From positions 1 through 64,000 of the forward strand of contig CBCPMX010000177.1 of NCBI GenBank assembly GCA_965120355.1: a stretch of 64,000 nt of DNA, given 5' to 3'. Below the pieces are notes generated by a model. The model worked only from the letters and a program-made list of their open reading frames with translations. It was not told the DNA's origin and did not search any database. A program made the position numbers and the translations under genes. Positions 33,767-42,970 of the stretch are shown here, piece by piece (the first letter of the stretch is position 1; each line of letters begins with the position of its first letter). The DNA is from CBCPMX01 sp965120355. GTDB taxonomy: Bacteria; Bacillota; Clostridia; Oscillospirales; Oscillospiraceae.

Positions 33767-36040
33767 TTAGAACCGCACTGTGGACACAGAGGCAACCGCC
33801 AAAATACCACACCAAACCAGTCCGTAAACCAGTGCCGCCGCCGGAACCGCCGCCTGATCCAGTCCCAGTATCAGCGCAGCCGTCAACAGTCCCACGCCTA
33901 AAATGCCGCCCAGCATGCTCAACAGCAAATTACGCCGGGTGCTGCTGCGCAGCCGTACTGCGCCGCAGGCTACATCGGCATATGCTGTCAGTTCTTCCCG
34001 CGTCAGGACTGCGCCCCGTACGCCGGGGCTGCCATCCAGCGGCTGAGACAGCTCCAGACGCACCTCCACCCGGGGATACTCTACCCCATCCGGTGACAGG
34101 CCAAACAGTTGCCGCAGCAGTCCCGGCGACATGAGAAAATCGCGCATTGCAAAGACTGTCCGCAGCTCCCTTTGCCGTCCCATGGCCCGCAGCCCCTGTT
34201 GGACCCCCTTGGCTTTCTGATAGCTGATGGCAAACAGGCCCGCCAGCTCTCCGTTAATGGATACATAAACCGCCTGGCGTACGTTGGTGCCCTTGGGCAG
34301 CCGGACGCCCATGAGCTGCATAAAGCTCATGGAGCCCACCTGCACCACATCACCGCGAATGTCTCCCCCGATGCCGCCGCCTTCAAAGGCCCGCAGGCCC
34401 GACGGCTGGAACCACTGGCTCCCCTGCTCCTCCTGCAGCTTCCGGAACAGCGGGGCCAGGCTTCCCCCCAAAGGTACAATCAGGGACGCCGCGTAACTCA
34501 CCACCAGATCCGCCCGAAACGGGCCAAAGAGTTTCATGCCGCTGACATTGACACTGCCTGCCGGAAACAGGTCGCTGTCCAGAATCGTCACCCCTCGGGC
34601 CCCGGACAGTGCCTTAACGCCGTGCCAGCCGCTGATGGCCGCTCCCCGGCGCAGCAGCCGCCGGGACAACAGCGCCCATGGCCTGCCGAAGCAGATGCCG
34701 CCGGCCAGTGGCAGGCCAGCACACACCAGCGCCGTCCAGGTCCACAGGAAGGAGATTTCCCACCGGGTGCGCAGCAGCACCGCAATCACCAGCGTTGCCG
34801 CCAGCAACACCGGGCCATAGACGCCCATGACAGTGTCCACCCGGTCCGGCTTTTCCATATCCAAAATGAAGCCATCCGGGCTTCCCGCCGTCTTGACAAT
34901 GCAGGGGCCTTCCTCCCACAGGCCGCTGACCCGCCGCACATCCGTGGGCGTGTCCGTCGCCGACAGGGTCTTGAGACTGCGGCGCATGGCCACCTTTTTT
35001 TGCAGGCTTCCCCACAGCGTCATGGTCATGACGAAACAGCCCACGGCGCAAAAAGGCGGAATCCGTTCATTCAGCTTCAGTGCAGCCTCCACCAATATCA
35101 GAACATTTGCCACCATGGCCAGTCCCTCCATGGCAAACCGCAGGCGAAACAGATCGTAGACGCCCCGGGCTGCCACATCGAAACACAGCAGTGCCGTCAG
35201 CACCTGCAGCGCAATCAACGTCATATTGCGGTTGGCCGCCTTCTCAAATACCGGCAGCAGCGGCCAGTCAAACACCGCAGCCACCGTCAGAACCGCAGCC
35301 AGAATGCTCAGCAGCAGCGCCGGCATCATTCTGGCCCGGACCCGTTTCACCGCCTTGCCATAAAACCGCAGAGCGCCGGGAACCGTCGGCTCCGGGCGAA
35401 CCGGCTCTGCCGCCGGCTGGCTGCGATGCTTTTTCTTCCGCTCTTTCGCCTGCGGCGGGGATTCCGGCGCTTCCTCCTCCGGAAGGATCACGCGGCTGGA
35501 TCGGACCGATGCTCCAAAGGGCTGCCCCTCCTGAGCGCTGTTGGGCACCGGCGACGCCGGCAGCGGCGCATCCGGCGCAGGGGTGGAAAACCGCTCTGCC
35601 GCCTGCTCCTGGGGCGGCTTGTTGAGATCCAGCTCCACAAAGCGGAACCGGCTGACTTTCCGCGTGGCCTCGTTGGGAGGTTCCGCCGCAGAGGCCGCGG
35701 ATGCCTGCACTGCGTTTCCGGCTGGCGCCGCGGCTGCAGCAGATGCTGCCGCCGCAGGCTTTTTCCGCTTCGCAGACTGGGCCGGCACAGGATCCTCCGC
35801 CGTGCCGGCAGCCCGGCGCGGCGGCTCCGGCGGCTCTGACAGCTCCGGCGGCTCCGGCTCCACTGGCTTCCTCTCTTCCACATGGGGTTTTCCACCGGCA
35901 GTCAGGGGGGCAGGTTTCACGGTCCATCCGCCAAATTCGTTCATGATCTCCTCCAGAGACAGATCCGACGCCTCCACGCCCTGCAGCAGATGAACCGTAT
36001 CGAATTTTTGCTCGTCGCTGTCACGACGTTTCAGGCTCAT
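33767..36040 (-). CDS. P-type-ATPase-like membrane protein lacking catalytic residues
   Basis: A 757-residue protein. Residues 1-240 are cytosolic and rich in Pro, Ala, Glu and Ser. Four hydrophobic helices follow, then a soluble segment, two helices, a large cytosolic block and two final helices, which is the eight-helix plan of P1B transport ATPases. The expected cation motif CPC appears as GLP, and the phosphorylation motif DKTGT at LSGARGVTILDSDLFPAG is DSDLF. No TGE, TGD or GDGxND motif is found. It starts 29 bases after rlmB. It looks like a pseudo-ATPase with a structural or regulatory role; no function is known. A very diverged membrane protein of other origin is the alternative. Confidence 0.7.
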   Translation of the reverse strand: MSLKRRDSDEQKFDTVHLLQGVEASDLSLEEIMNEFGGWTVKPAPLTAGGKPHVEERKPVEPEPPELSEPPEPPRRAAGTAEDPVPAQSAKRKKPAAAASAAAAAPAGNAVQASAASAAEPPNEATRKVSRFRFVELDLNKPPQEQAAERFSTPAPDAPLPASPVPNSAQEGQPFGASVRSSRVILPEEEAPESPPQAKERKKKHRSQPAAEPVRPEPTVPGALRFYGKAVKRVRARMMPALLLSILAAVLTVAAVFDWPLLPVFEKAANRNMTLIALQVLTALLCFDVAARGVYDLFRLRFAMEGLAMVANVLILVEAALKLNERIPPFCAVGCFVMTMTLWGSLQKKVAMRRSLKTLSATDTPTDVRRVSGLWEEGPCIVKTAGSPDGFILDMEKPDRVDTVMGVYGPVLLAATLVIAVLLRTRWEISFLWTWTALVCAGLPLAGGICFGRPWALLSRRLLRRGAAISGWHGVKALSGARGVTILDSDLFPAGSVNVSGMKLFGPFRADLVVSYAASLIVPLGGSLAPLFRKLQEEQGSQWFQPSGLRAFEGGGIGGDIRGDVVQVGSMSFMQLMGVRLPKGTNVRQAVYVSINGELAGLFAISYQKAKGVQQGLRAMGRQRELRTVFAMRDFLMSPGLLRQLFGLSPDGVEYPRVEVRLELSQPLDGSPGVRGAVLTREELTAYADVACGAVRLRSSTRRNLLLSMLGGILGVGLLTAALILGLDQAAVPAAALVYGLVWCGILAVASVSTVRF

Positions 36041-36069
36041 AGAAACACCTCGCTTCTGTACCGGCAGGC

Positions 36070-36885
36070 TCACTGCCGCTGCCGAACCGCCTCATACAGC
36101 AAAATCGCCGCTGCGGCAGAGGCATTGAGGGAAGAAATGTTGCCCCGCATGGGAATACTGACCTTGAAATCACAGTGTTCCGCCACCAACCGTCCCATGC
36201 CGTCCCCCTCGCTGCCAATGACGATGGCCGCCGGGCCCCGCAGATCCGCCTTGTACAGCGGCGTCTCGCCTCCGGCAGCGGTGCCGTAAATCCAGACGCC
36301 CTGCTTTTGCAGCGTCTGGATGGCCTGGGTCAGATTGGACACCCGTGCCACCTTCATATATTCTATCGCACCGGCAGAGGCTTTGGCCACCACTGCCGTC
36401 AAGCCTACGCTGCGCCGCTTGGGGATGATGACACCGTGCGCACCGGCGCACTCTGCCGTCCGCAGGATGGCTCCCAAATTGTGTGGATCCGTCAGTTCAT
36501 CACAGAGCACCAGCAGCGGCGCCTCCCCCCGCTCCCGGGCCGTCTCCAGCATGTCGTCAATGGTACTGTAAGTATGGGCTGCCGCCATGGCAATGACGCC
36601 CTGATGGGCGCCGGTGGGACTCATGGCATTGAGCTTGCGCCGGTCTGCATAGGAGACCACCGCACCGGCAGCCTTTGCCATGGATGCGATGTGGTTTAAG
36701 GTGGAGTCCGTCTCGCCGGAGGCAATATAGACCTTATCCAGAACGCGGCCCGCCTTCAGCGCTTCGGTGACTGCATTGCGGCCCTCCAGCAGGCCTTCAT
36801 TTTCGTCGTCCCACGCCTGCGGAGCGCGATTCTTCCGTCTTTGGGAATTATATTGGTCCTTTTCTTTATTTAACAAATCTTTCAT
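36070..36885 (-). CDS. rlmB: 23S rRNA 2'-O-ribose methyltransferase, TrmH/SpoU family
   Basis: A 271-residue SPOUT methyltransferase. After a basic N-terminal extension come the substrate-binding domain (LLEGRNAVTEAL) and the knotted catalytic domain with motif 1 DPHNLGAILRTAECAGAHGVI, motif 2 IVIGSEGDGMG and motif 3 IPMRGNISSLNASAAAAI. It modifies 23S rRNA, most likely G2251, using S-adenosylmethionine. The ATG at 36885 follows GGGAG; longer starts lie over the promoter region. It opens an operon with the pseudo-ATPase gene. Confidence 0.92.
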   Translation of the reverse strand: MKDLLNKEKDQYNSQRRKNRAPQAWDDENEGLLEGRNAVTEALKAGRVLDKVYIASGETDSTLNHIASMAKAAGAVVSYADRRKLNAMSPTGAHQGVIAMAAAHTYSTIDDMLETARERGEAPLLVLCDELTDPHNLGAILRTAECAGAHGVIIPKRRSVGLTAVVAKASAGAIEYMKVARVSNLTQAIQTLQKQGVWIYGTAAGGETPLYKADLRGPAAIVIGSEGDGMGRLVAEHCDFKVSIPMRGNISSLNASAAAAILLYEAVRQRQ

Positions 36886-36996
36886 CACGATGCGTACTCC
36901 CATAGTTGATAGAATATACTTTGCTGTACGGCACACGGCGCCGCATAGCAAACGCTGCACACAGAGTTCTGCGCAAAAGTATCAATCAGATAGTAT

Positions 36997-37026
36997 ATTA
37001 TAGCACACCAGACTGCGACTCCACAA
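36997..37026 (-). promoter_or_regulatory. Promoter of rlmB
   Basis: On the minus strand TTGTGG, 18 bases and a perfect TATAAT. Confidence 0.45.
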
Positions 37027-37259
37027 CCTTTAAATTTCAAAGCCTGTGATGAACGCCGCAAACGCCGCCGGCGAGAAATTTCCGGTCAAATTTAAAGTAT
37101 GGAAAACTTCCCAGCCACCCTCCAAATTTCCAACCAGTTTGGAGCAAACGGACCGACAAGGCCGGGGCAATTGACACACCGCTTTCCTCGCCTCCGGCAA
37201 AGATGCGCCAAACGTGGGGAAATTAACAGAAAATTCACAGGTGCGTAAATTTCCGTTTC

Positions 37260-37288
37260 TTGATAACCCCCTGAGAATATGCTACAAT
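37260..37288 (+). promoter_or_regulatory. Promoter of ftsH
   Basis: TTGATA, 17 bases with TGC at the end, and TACAAT: an extended -10 promoter with a leader of about 135 bases. Confidence 0.7.
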
Positions 37289-37428
37289 AACCGCAAATAG
37301 TATTTGAGCAGTCAATCGTCTTTTCTTCCCTGTTATAATTTGCACAGGATGCGGAAAAGATGATGATTTTGTGCGGCATTCCCTGCCGCAGACCAAAATT
37401 ATTCGCTCTCATTAAGGAGGCGTATTGC

Positions 37429-39345
37429 GTGAGTTCACCCAACAATCAAAACAATGGCAAGCAAAACGGCGGCAAACAATTTAACAACTTTATTCCCCTG
37501 ATCATTGCCGCCCTGGTCATTACGCTGCTGATCAACTATGCGGTCAGCTCCGCATCCTCCCGGTATCAGACCCAGATCTCCTACTCCGACTTTGTAGATA
37601 TGCTCGTCGCCGGCGAGGTCAACACGGTGGAGATTCAGTCCGACCGGATTTTGATCCTGACCGACACCGAAGCCGCCAAATCCCCAGGCCAGCAGACCAT
37701 CTATTACACCGGCATCCAGGCGGGCGCCCTAGATACGCTGATGCAGATGCTGCTGTATTACGACGATGTGGACTACTATTTCTATGTGGAAGAGGAAATG
37801 TCACCAATCATCTCTTTCCTCATCTCCTGGGTCCTGCCAATTGTAATCATGGTGGTGCTGTTCAATCTGCTGACCCGCTCCATGGCCAACAAAATGGGCG
37901 GCTCCATGAACTTTGGGCAAAGCCGCGCCAAAGTCTATATGGAAAAACAGACCGGCGTCACCTTTGCCGATGTGGCAGGTCAGGATGAGGCAAAGGAATC
38001 CCTTTTGGAAATCATTGACTTCCTGCACAACCCACAGAAGTATGCCGCCATTGGCGCCAAACTTCCCAAGGGCGCGTTGCTGGTGGGTTCTCCCGGTACC
38101 GGCAAAACACTGTTGGCCAAAGCCGTGGCCGGCGAGGCCAACGTTCCGTTCTTCTCCATCTCCGGCTCGGACTTTGTGGAAATGTTCGTAGGTGTCGGCG
38201 CCAGCCGTGTCCGCGATCTGTTTCAACAGGCCGCCAAGCAGGCTCCGGCCATCATCTTCATTGACGAGATCGACGCCATTGGCAAAAGCCGCGACAGCAA
38301 GCTGGGCGGCAACGATGAACGGGAGCAGACTCTGAATCAGCTGCTGGCCGAAATCGACGGTTTCGACTCCAGCAAGGGCGTCGTGATCCTGGCGGCCACC
38401 AACCGGCCGGAAATCCTGGACAAAGCCCTGCTGCGTGCCGGCCGGTTTGACCGCCGCATCATCGTCGACCGTCCCAACCTGGCCGGCCGGTATCAAACCC
38501 TGAAGGTTCACACCCGGAATATCAAGCTGGCAGAGGACGTGGATCTGAATAAAATCGCACAGGCCACTGCCGGCGCCGTGGGCGCGGATCTGGCCAATCT
38601 GGTCAACGAAGCGGCGCTGCGGGCCGTGCGCCAGGGCCGGAAAGCCGTCAATCAGGAAGACCTGCTGGTCTCCTTCGAGGTGGTCATTGCCGGTACGGAA
38701 AAGAAGGGCACGGTTCTGACCGACATGGAAAAGCGCATTGTTTCCTACCACGAAGTGGGCCATGCTCTGGTGGCAGCGTTGGAGAAGCACTCCCAGCCTG
38801 TTTCCAAGATCACCATTGTCCCCCACACCTCCGGCGCGTTGGGCTATACCATGCAGATGCCGGAAGAGGAAAAGTACCTCTCCAGTAAAGAGGAGCTGCT
38901 GGTGGAGCTGCGGACCCTTTTGGGCGGTCGTGCCGCCGAACAGGTGGTGTTTGGCGTCCAAACCACCGGCGCTGCTAACGACATTGAGCGGGCCACAGAG
39001 CTGGCCCGGAACATGGTCACCCAGTACGGCATGAGCGATAAAATCGGTCTCATGGCGCTGTCCTCCAAATCCAGCGCTTATCTGGACGGCACCGCCGTTA
39101 TGAACTGCGCCGAAACTACTGCCGCTGACGCCGACAGCGAAGTCAAGGAACTGCTGGCCCAGTGCTATCAGGACTCCATCCGCATTCTGCGGGAAAACCG
39201 CGGCTTGCTGGATGACATCGCCCTGTTCCTGCTCCAGAAGGAGACGATTACCGGCGACGAGTTGATGGCATATATCAACGCTGACAAGCGGCAGCTGCCG
39301 CCTTCCGACAGCGATGAGAGCGCCACGCAGGAAAATGCCTATTAA
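37429..39345 (+). CDS. ftsH: ATP-dependent zinc metalloprotease FtsH
   Basis: A 638-residue membrane-anchored AAA+ protease that degrades damaged or regulatory membrane proteins. Two transmembrane helices (about residues 18-36 and 125-145) flank an extracytoplasmic loop. The ATPase has Walker A GSPGTGKT, Walker B IIFIDEID and the [24 protein letters not shown]. The zinc site is HEVGH (441-445) where most FtsH proteins have HEAGH; the HExxH core is intact. GTG 37429 is the start because AAGGAGG precedes it by eight bases; the upstream ATG region lacks a site. Confidence 0.95.
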   Translation: MSSPNNQNNGKQNGGKQFNNFIPLIIAALVITLLINYAVSSASSRYQTQISYSDFVDMLVAGEVNTVEIQSDRILILTDTEAAKSPGQQTIYYTGIQAGALDTLMQMLLYYDDVDYYFYVEEEMSPIISFLISWVLPIVIMVVLFNLLTRSMANKMGGSMNFGQSRAKVYMEKQTGVTFADVAGQDEAKESLLEIIDFLHNPQKYAAIGAKLPKGALLVGSPGTGKTLLAKAVAGEANVPFFSISGSDFVEMFVGVGASRVRDLFQQAAKQAPAIIFIDEIDAIGKSRDSKLGGNDEREQTLNQLLAEIDGFDSSKGVVILAATNRPEILDKALLRAGRFDRRIIVDRPNLAGRYQTLKVHTRNIKLAEDVDLNKIAQATAGAVGADLANLVNEAALRAVRQGRKAVNQEDLLVSFEVVIAGTEKKGTVLTDMEKRIVSYHEVGHALVAALEKHSQPVSKITIVPHTSGALGYTMQMPEEEKYLSSKEELLVELRTLLGGRAAEQVVFGVQTTGAANDIERATELARNMVTQYGMSDKIGLMALSSKSSAYLDGTAVMNCAETTAADADSEVKELLAQCYQDSIRILRENRGLLDDIALFLLQKETITGDELMAYINADKRQLPPSDSDESATQENAY

Positions 39346-39644
39346 ACAATAGAAATTCAGCAGGAGGGCCTGCCGCTGCCGGCGGGGCCCTCCTGCTGAA
39401 TTTTGTGGCATGCCGCTTTAGACCGGCAAACCCAAACGCCCAATTCCCGTTCGTGCGCCCGGGTGCTAAAATCCAACACCGGATAGACTTGTTCCTCTGC
39501 GACGAAATTCGGGGAAGCCTCTTATTGTTACACCAATCAGAGAAGGTTTCTGCATGCTCTTCTCTGCGATGCGGCCGTAACTAACTGCTAATATATTCCG
39601 CAGAAAACGGGCGGAACCCCGGGATTGGGAATGCGCAAAAATGC
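39346..39644. other. Intergenic region between ftsH and the CAP gene
   Basis: Contains the ftsH terminator at its left end and an AGAGAAG...CTTCTCT hairpin near 39539-39565. I see no gene. Confidence 0.6.
39354..39404 (+). terminator. Intrinsic terminator of ftsH
   Basis: ATTCAGCAGGAGGGCC pairs perfectly with its complement (39386-39401), followed by TTTTG. Confidence 0.9.
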
Positions 39645-40424
39645 TTATCCAATGAACCACTGCGTCCAGTAGTTGCCGTTGGCCACATAGCCCACGCCGA
39701 TCTGCGTGAAATTGGCATTGAGAATATTGGCGCGGTGTCCTTCGGAATTCATCCAGGCATCCACCACAGCCTGCGGCGTAGACTGCCCCATGGCAATGTT
39801 CTCCGCAGCGGAGCTATAGGAAATGCCCAGACTGCGCATCATCTCAAACGGCGTCCCGTAGGTGGGGCTGGTATGGCTGAAATAGTTGTTGTCTTTCATG
39901 TCCTGTGATTTCAACCGCGCACCGTCACACAGCGTTTCGGAAATCTCCAGCTCTGCCAACCCATATTGTGCACGGATCTCATTGACCAGGCGGACCACCT
40001 CCTGCTCATAGGCAGAGACGGAAGTGTCTGTGGTGTCCTGAGAAGGCGTCTGCGGTGTCTGCTCCGGTGTCTCCGGAGTGGACGGCGTCTCGGTCTCAGG
40101 GGCATCCGGCGTTGTTTCCGGCAGTTCCGGGGATGCTTCCGGTGAACTTTCCGGACTCTCAGGCGACGCTTCCGGCAATTCCGGGGACGTCTCCGGTGTG
40201 TCAATCGACGGCGTACACTGCCAACTGTCCGTCCACAGGACACCGCACAGCTTCTTCCACTGGGACTCAAACTGACAGAACTGCTCGCAGACAATCTGGC
40301 AGGCATTGGCCTGTGTACAGTTTGTCTCTGTCTTGGCCGGCGCTGCCGCAGCAGCAGAGGATGTCAGGGCGGCAGCCACAGCCATGCCTGCCAGCGCAAT
40401 ACGGATCGTGTTCTTTTTGTGCAT
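39645..40424 (-). CDS. Secreted CAP/SCP-domain protein (YkwD-like)
   Basis: A 259-residue exported protein. Residues 1-27 are a signal peptide ending in SAAAAA. A cysteine-bearing segment (NCTQANACQIVCEQFCQF) is followed by a 60-residue Pro/Glu/Ser/Thr linker of repeated PE-SSPE-type units, then the CAP domain (about 135-259) with VNEIRAQYGL, YFSHTSPTYGTPFEM, AAENIAMG and MNSEGHRANILN, the last two carrying the conserved Glu and His. The function of bacterial CAP proteins is unclear; wall- or spore-associated roles are known. AAGGAGG precedes the ATG. Confidence 0.92.
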   Translation of the reverse strand: MHKKNTIRIALAGMAVAAALTSSAAAAAPAKTETNCTQANACQIVCEQFCQFESQWKKLCGVLWTDSWQCTPSIDTPETSPELPEASPESPESSPEASPELPETTPDAPETETPSTPETPEQTPQTPSQDTTDTSVSAYEQEVVRLVNEIRAQYGLAELEISETLCDGARLKSQDMKDNNYFSHTSPTYGTPFEMMRSLGISYSSAAENIAMGQSTPQAVVDAWMNSEGHRANILNANFTQIGVGYVANGNYWTQWFIG

Positions 40425-40536
40425 AATATGTAACCTCCTTGTATCCGTATTGTAACCCTTTTGTAGCTTTTATTCCAGCTGTAATGTCTTCCAAAAAATT
40501 GGCGCGCGCTTCCTGTCACGGTTCTCCCGGTTTCCC

Positions 40537-40565
40537 TTGTCTTTGCGCAAAAAATCAAGTATAAT
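40537..40565 (+). promoter_or_regulatory. Promoter of the DUF4364 gene
   Basis: TTGTCT, 17 bases and a perfect TATAAT; leader of about 95 bases. Confidence 0.7.
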
Positions 40566-40588
40566 ACTTGCAATGAATTTACTACTGA

Positions 40589-40647
40589 CAGGGCGGAGCT
40601 GCAATTCCGCAGCAAATATGCCGTCACTTTGGCTTTCAGGCGCCCTG
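40589..40647 (+). ncRNA. Structured leader (three-way junction) before the DUF4364 gene
   Basis: CAGGGCG (40589-40595) pairs with CGCCCTG (40641-40647); inside, GCTGC/GCAGC and GCC/GGC can form two hairpins, giving a compact three-way junction in the 5' leader. No known riboswitch class was recognised. Confidence 0.4.
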
Positions 40648-40664
40648 AGAAATGAGGTCTGAGT

Positions 40665-41207
40665 ATGGAGCCCCATGGCTTTATCCGCGATATGCTTGAT
40701 GTGAAAGTGCTGATTCTCTATGTCACAGCGCGGCTGGATGCCCCTGTAAGCATGCAGACACTGTATGAACTGTGCTATGTGGACGACTCATTGAGCTATT
40801 TCGACTTTTGCTATGCCGTCCCGGATCTGGTGAAAACCGGGCACTTAACCCAGGACGCTCTGGACGGCTATACCATTACAGAAAAGGGCCGCGCCAATGG
40901 CAGCGCCACCGAAGACTCCATCGCTCTGTCTGTCCGCCAAAAGGCCGATGTGTCCATTGAAGCCCACAAACGGGCGGCCCAGCGCAGCAGCCTCATCTCC
41001 ACCAAAATTCTTCCCCGCGACAACGGCGACTACGCCGTCATGCTCTGTCTGCGCGACGGCGTCAGTCCCCTCATGACGCTGGAGCTAATGGCTCCCAATG
41101 ACGTACAGGCCCGCCGTCTGGAACGGGCTTTCCAGAAAAACGCGGAGCACATCTACAGCCAGGTCATGACTTTGCTGCTGGACAGCGCGGAGAAGCAGCA
41201 TGCGTAA
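40665..41207 (+). CDS. DUF4364 family winged-helix regulator
   Basis: A 180-residue protein of a family restricted largely to Firmicutes. Residues 5-75 fit a winged helix (DVKVLILYVTARLDAPVSMQTLYELCYVDD, then VKTGHLTQDALDGYTITEKG as wing). The remainder is an alpha/beta region ending in EHIYSQVMTLLLDS. Probably a DNA-binding regulator whose targets are unknown. Its last eight bases overlap the small HTH gene, so the two are co-expressed. Confidence 0.82.
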   Translation: MEPHGFIRDMLDVKVLILYVTARLDAPVSMQTLYELCYVDDSLSYFDFCYAVPDLVKTGHLTQDALDGYTITEKGRANGSATEDSIALSVRQKADVSIEAHKRAAQRSSLISTKILPRDNGDYAVMLCLRDGVSPLMTLELMAPNDVQARRLERAFQKNAEHIYSQVMTLLLDSAEKQHA

Positions 41208-41415
41208 CTACGCCAACGCTGCGGCCGGCCTGCGCACTTTGATGGAAAAGGAACGGTTGACCCCGGCCCAAGTCTCTGCCCGCACCGGCATCGCGGAGCA
41301 GTCCATTCGCGGCATCCTTACAGGCCGGCAAACTGCCATCAGTACCCGGAATCTGTTTCTGATGGCACAGCTGTTTCACATGCCCATGGCAAATCTGATC
41401 GATTTTTTCTCTTGA
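41200..41415 (+). CDS. Small XRE/Cro-like helix-turn-helix protein
   Basis: A 71-residue protein almost entirely made of an HTH domain: LRTLMEKERLTPAQVSARTGIAEQSIRGILTGRQTAISTRNLFLMAQLFHM. Helices 2 and 3 are clear. It overlaps the DUF4364 gene by eight bases. Its TGA stop lies within the -35 box of the Trp T-box promoter. Too short for an effector domain; likely a compact regulator. Confidence 0.8.
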   Translation: MRNYANAAAGLRTLMEKERLTPAQVSARTGIAEQSIRGILTGRQTAISTRNLFLMAQLFHMPMANLIDFFS

Positions 41416-41440
41416 CAAACGCCGGTGAACGCGGTATAAT
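41412..41440 (+). promoter_or_regulatory. Consensus promoter of the Trp T-box operon
   Basis: Perfect TTGACA, 17 bases and perfect TATAAT. Confidence 0.85.
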
Positions 41441-41446
41441 ACGCAC

Positions 41447-41736
41447 ATCAATCAATTAAACCGTTGAATAAGAGTAGTAAGCTTGGTAAATCGTTTTCAG
41501 AGAGCTGCAGATGGTGCAATTGCAGTAAGGATTCCAGGCCCAATGGACTTATGAGGGTGGCCCGAACGGAAATTTCTCAGTAGGCGTCAACGGGGGTTCC
41601 GACCCGTTATCACACCGGAGCGTATACCGGCTTTGGGCCGCAGTACGTAGAGTGGGCGCACAGCGCCAATCAGGGTGGTACCGCAGGAGCATTCGCTCTT
41701 GTCCCTGCTTTTGCAGGGGCAAGAGCGTTTTTTGTA
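41447..41736 (+). ncRNA. T-box leader sensing tRNA-Trp, upstream of an ABC importer
   Basis: Stem I is closed by ATAAG (41467-41471) with CTTAT (41548-41552), directly preceded by UGG at 41544-41546 as specifier. AGAGAG (41499-41504) and the T-box GGGTGGTACCGC (41673-41684) are present. The terminator is CGCTCTTGTCCCTGC with its complement (41694-41727) and TTTTTT. A Trp specifier predicts tryptophan as the transported substrate or its precursor. Confidence 0.88.
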
Positions 41737-41778
41737 TGCCCTCTCCTCTGCGCAACATATTTTAAGGAGGAACATCCC

Positions 41779-42885
41779 ATGAAAAAAACCAAACTGACCG
41801 CCTTGTTTCTGGCTCTAGCCATGCTTGTGATGCTGGCCGCCTGCGGCTCTGAAACCACATCCAGCGAAAGCAGCACTTCCGAAGCCGCCGTCGAAAACAC
41901 CTCTGCCGAGTCCGCACAAGCCGATGAGACTGAAGTCTCCTCCGAAGCGGCTACCGAAGAATCCACTGCGTCTGATACGAGCGGCGCTTCTTACAAGATT
42001 GCCGTTGTCAAGCAGATGGACCACGCCTCTCTCGATGAGATTGCAGATGCCGTCTGCGCCCAACTGGACGCCATTGCCGCTGAAAACGGCATTACCATCG
42101 AATACACCGTCTACTCCGGTCAGGGTGACCAATCCGTGCTGAACCAGATCGGCTCCCAGGTCATTGCCGACGGCGTGGACGCCATCATTCCCATTGCCAG
42201 CATGGCGGCTACCACCATGGCTGTGGCTGCGGAAGAGACGCAGACGCCCGTCATCTTTGCCGCTGTCTCCGATCCGGAAACGGCTGACCTGACCGGCATC
42301 GACTATGTCACCGGCACCTCCGACGCTTTGAACACAGCGTTCATTCTGGACATGATGCTGGCACAGAACCCCGACGTGCAAAAGGTTGGCCTGCTGTACT
42401 CCATGTCCGAAGCCAACTCCGAGACGCCCATCGCTGAAGCAAAGGCTTATCTGGACGATCTGGGCATCGAATATGTAGAGGCCACCGCCAACACCAACGA
42501 TGAAGTCATTGCCGCCGCCAGCAATTTGATTGCTGAAGGTGTGGACGCCATCTTCACCCCCACTGACAACGTGATCATGGCTGCCGAACTGGCCATCTAT
42601 GAAGACCTGGCTGCCGCCGGTATCCCCCACTACACCGGTGCAGACTCCTTTGTCCGCAACGGCGCTTTTGCCACCTGCGGCGTCAACTACACCCAGCTGG
42701 GCTATGAGACCGCCGACCTGGCCTATGCCGCCATCACTGAGGGCATGGACGGTCTGGAGGACTACTATCTGATGGATGGCGGCATCATCACCGTCAACAC
42801 CGAAACCGCTGAGGCCCTGGGCGTAGACTACAGCATGTTCGCCGATATGGGTGAGCTGGTAGAAGTCGTCACCACGGAGGAATAA
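41779..42885 (+). CDS. trpX: ABC transporter substrate-binding lipoprotein, probable tryptophan
   Basis: A 368-residue lipoprotein: signal peptide with the lipobox LAAC and lipid-bearing Cys22, a Ser/Thr/Glu-rich linker to about residue 68, then a type-1 periplasmic binding fold of the ABC_sub_bind (TrpX-like) family (YKIAVVKQMDHASLDEI, GSQVIADGVDAIIPIAS, FTPTDNVIMAA). AAGGAGG precedes the ATG. Tryptophan is inferred from the UGG specifier of the leader T-box. The three-gene set with permease and ATPase matches trpXYZ importers. Confidence 0.9.
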   Translation: MKKTKLTALFLALAMLVMLAACGSETTSSESSTSEAAVENTSAESAQADETEVSSEAATEESTASDTSGASYKIAVVKQMDHASLDEIADAVCAQLDAIAAENGITIEYTVYSGQGDQSVLNQIGSQVIADGVDAIIPIASMAATTMAVAAEETQTPVIFAAVSDPETADLTGIDYVTGTSDALNTAFILDMMLAQNPDVQKVGLLYSMSEANSETPIAEAKAYLDDLGIEYVEATANTNDEVIAAASNLIAEGVDAIFTPTDNVIMAAELAIYEDLAAAGIPHYTGADSFVRNGAFATCGVNYTQLGYETADLAYAAITEGMDGLEDYYLMDGGIITVNTETAEALGVDYSMFADMGELVEVVTTEE

Positions 42886-42970
42886 CCGCCGCGCCTGTGC
42901 ATGCGCATGGAATATTGATGCCGCTCCCCCGGCCTGTGCCGGGGGATTTGGCAGGAAAGGAAGCTGCTCC

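Larger units (their letters stand above)
36886..37428. other. Divergent intergenic region between rlmB and ftsH
   Basis: No gene is supported in these 543 bases. It holds promoters in both directions (36997-37026 minus, 37260-37288 plus), AT-rich repeats of AAATTTCC and AAATTT motifs, and a TCCAAA...TTTGGA inverted repeat at 37122-37143. A second TATAAT near 37333 has no good -35. Confidence 0.6.

Noticed and set aside
31346..33901. An 851-codon open frame opposite the EF-G-like gene
   Set aside because: Antisense shadow; the opposite strand has clear GTPase motifs and a ribosome site.
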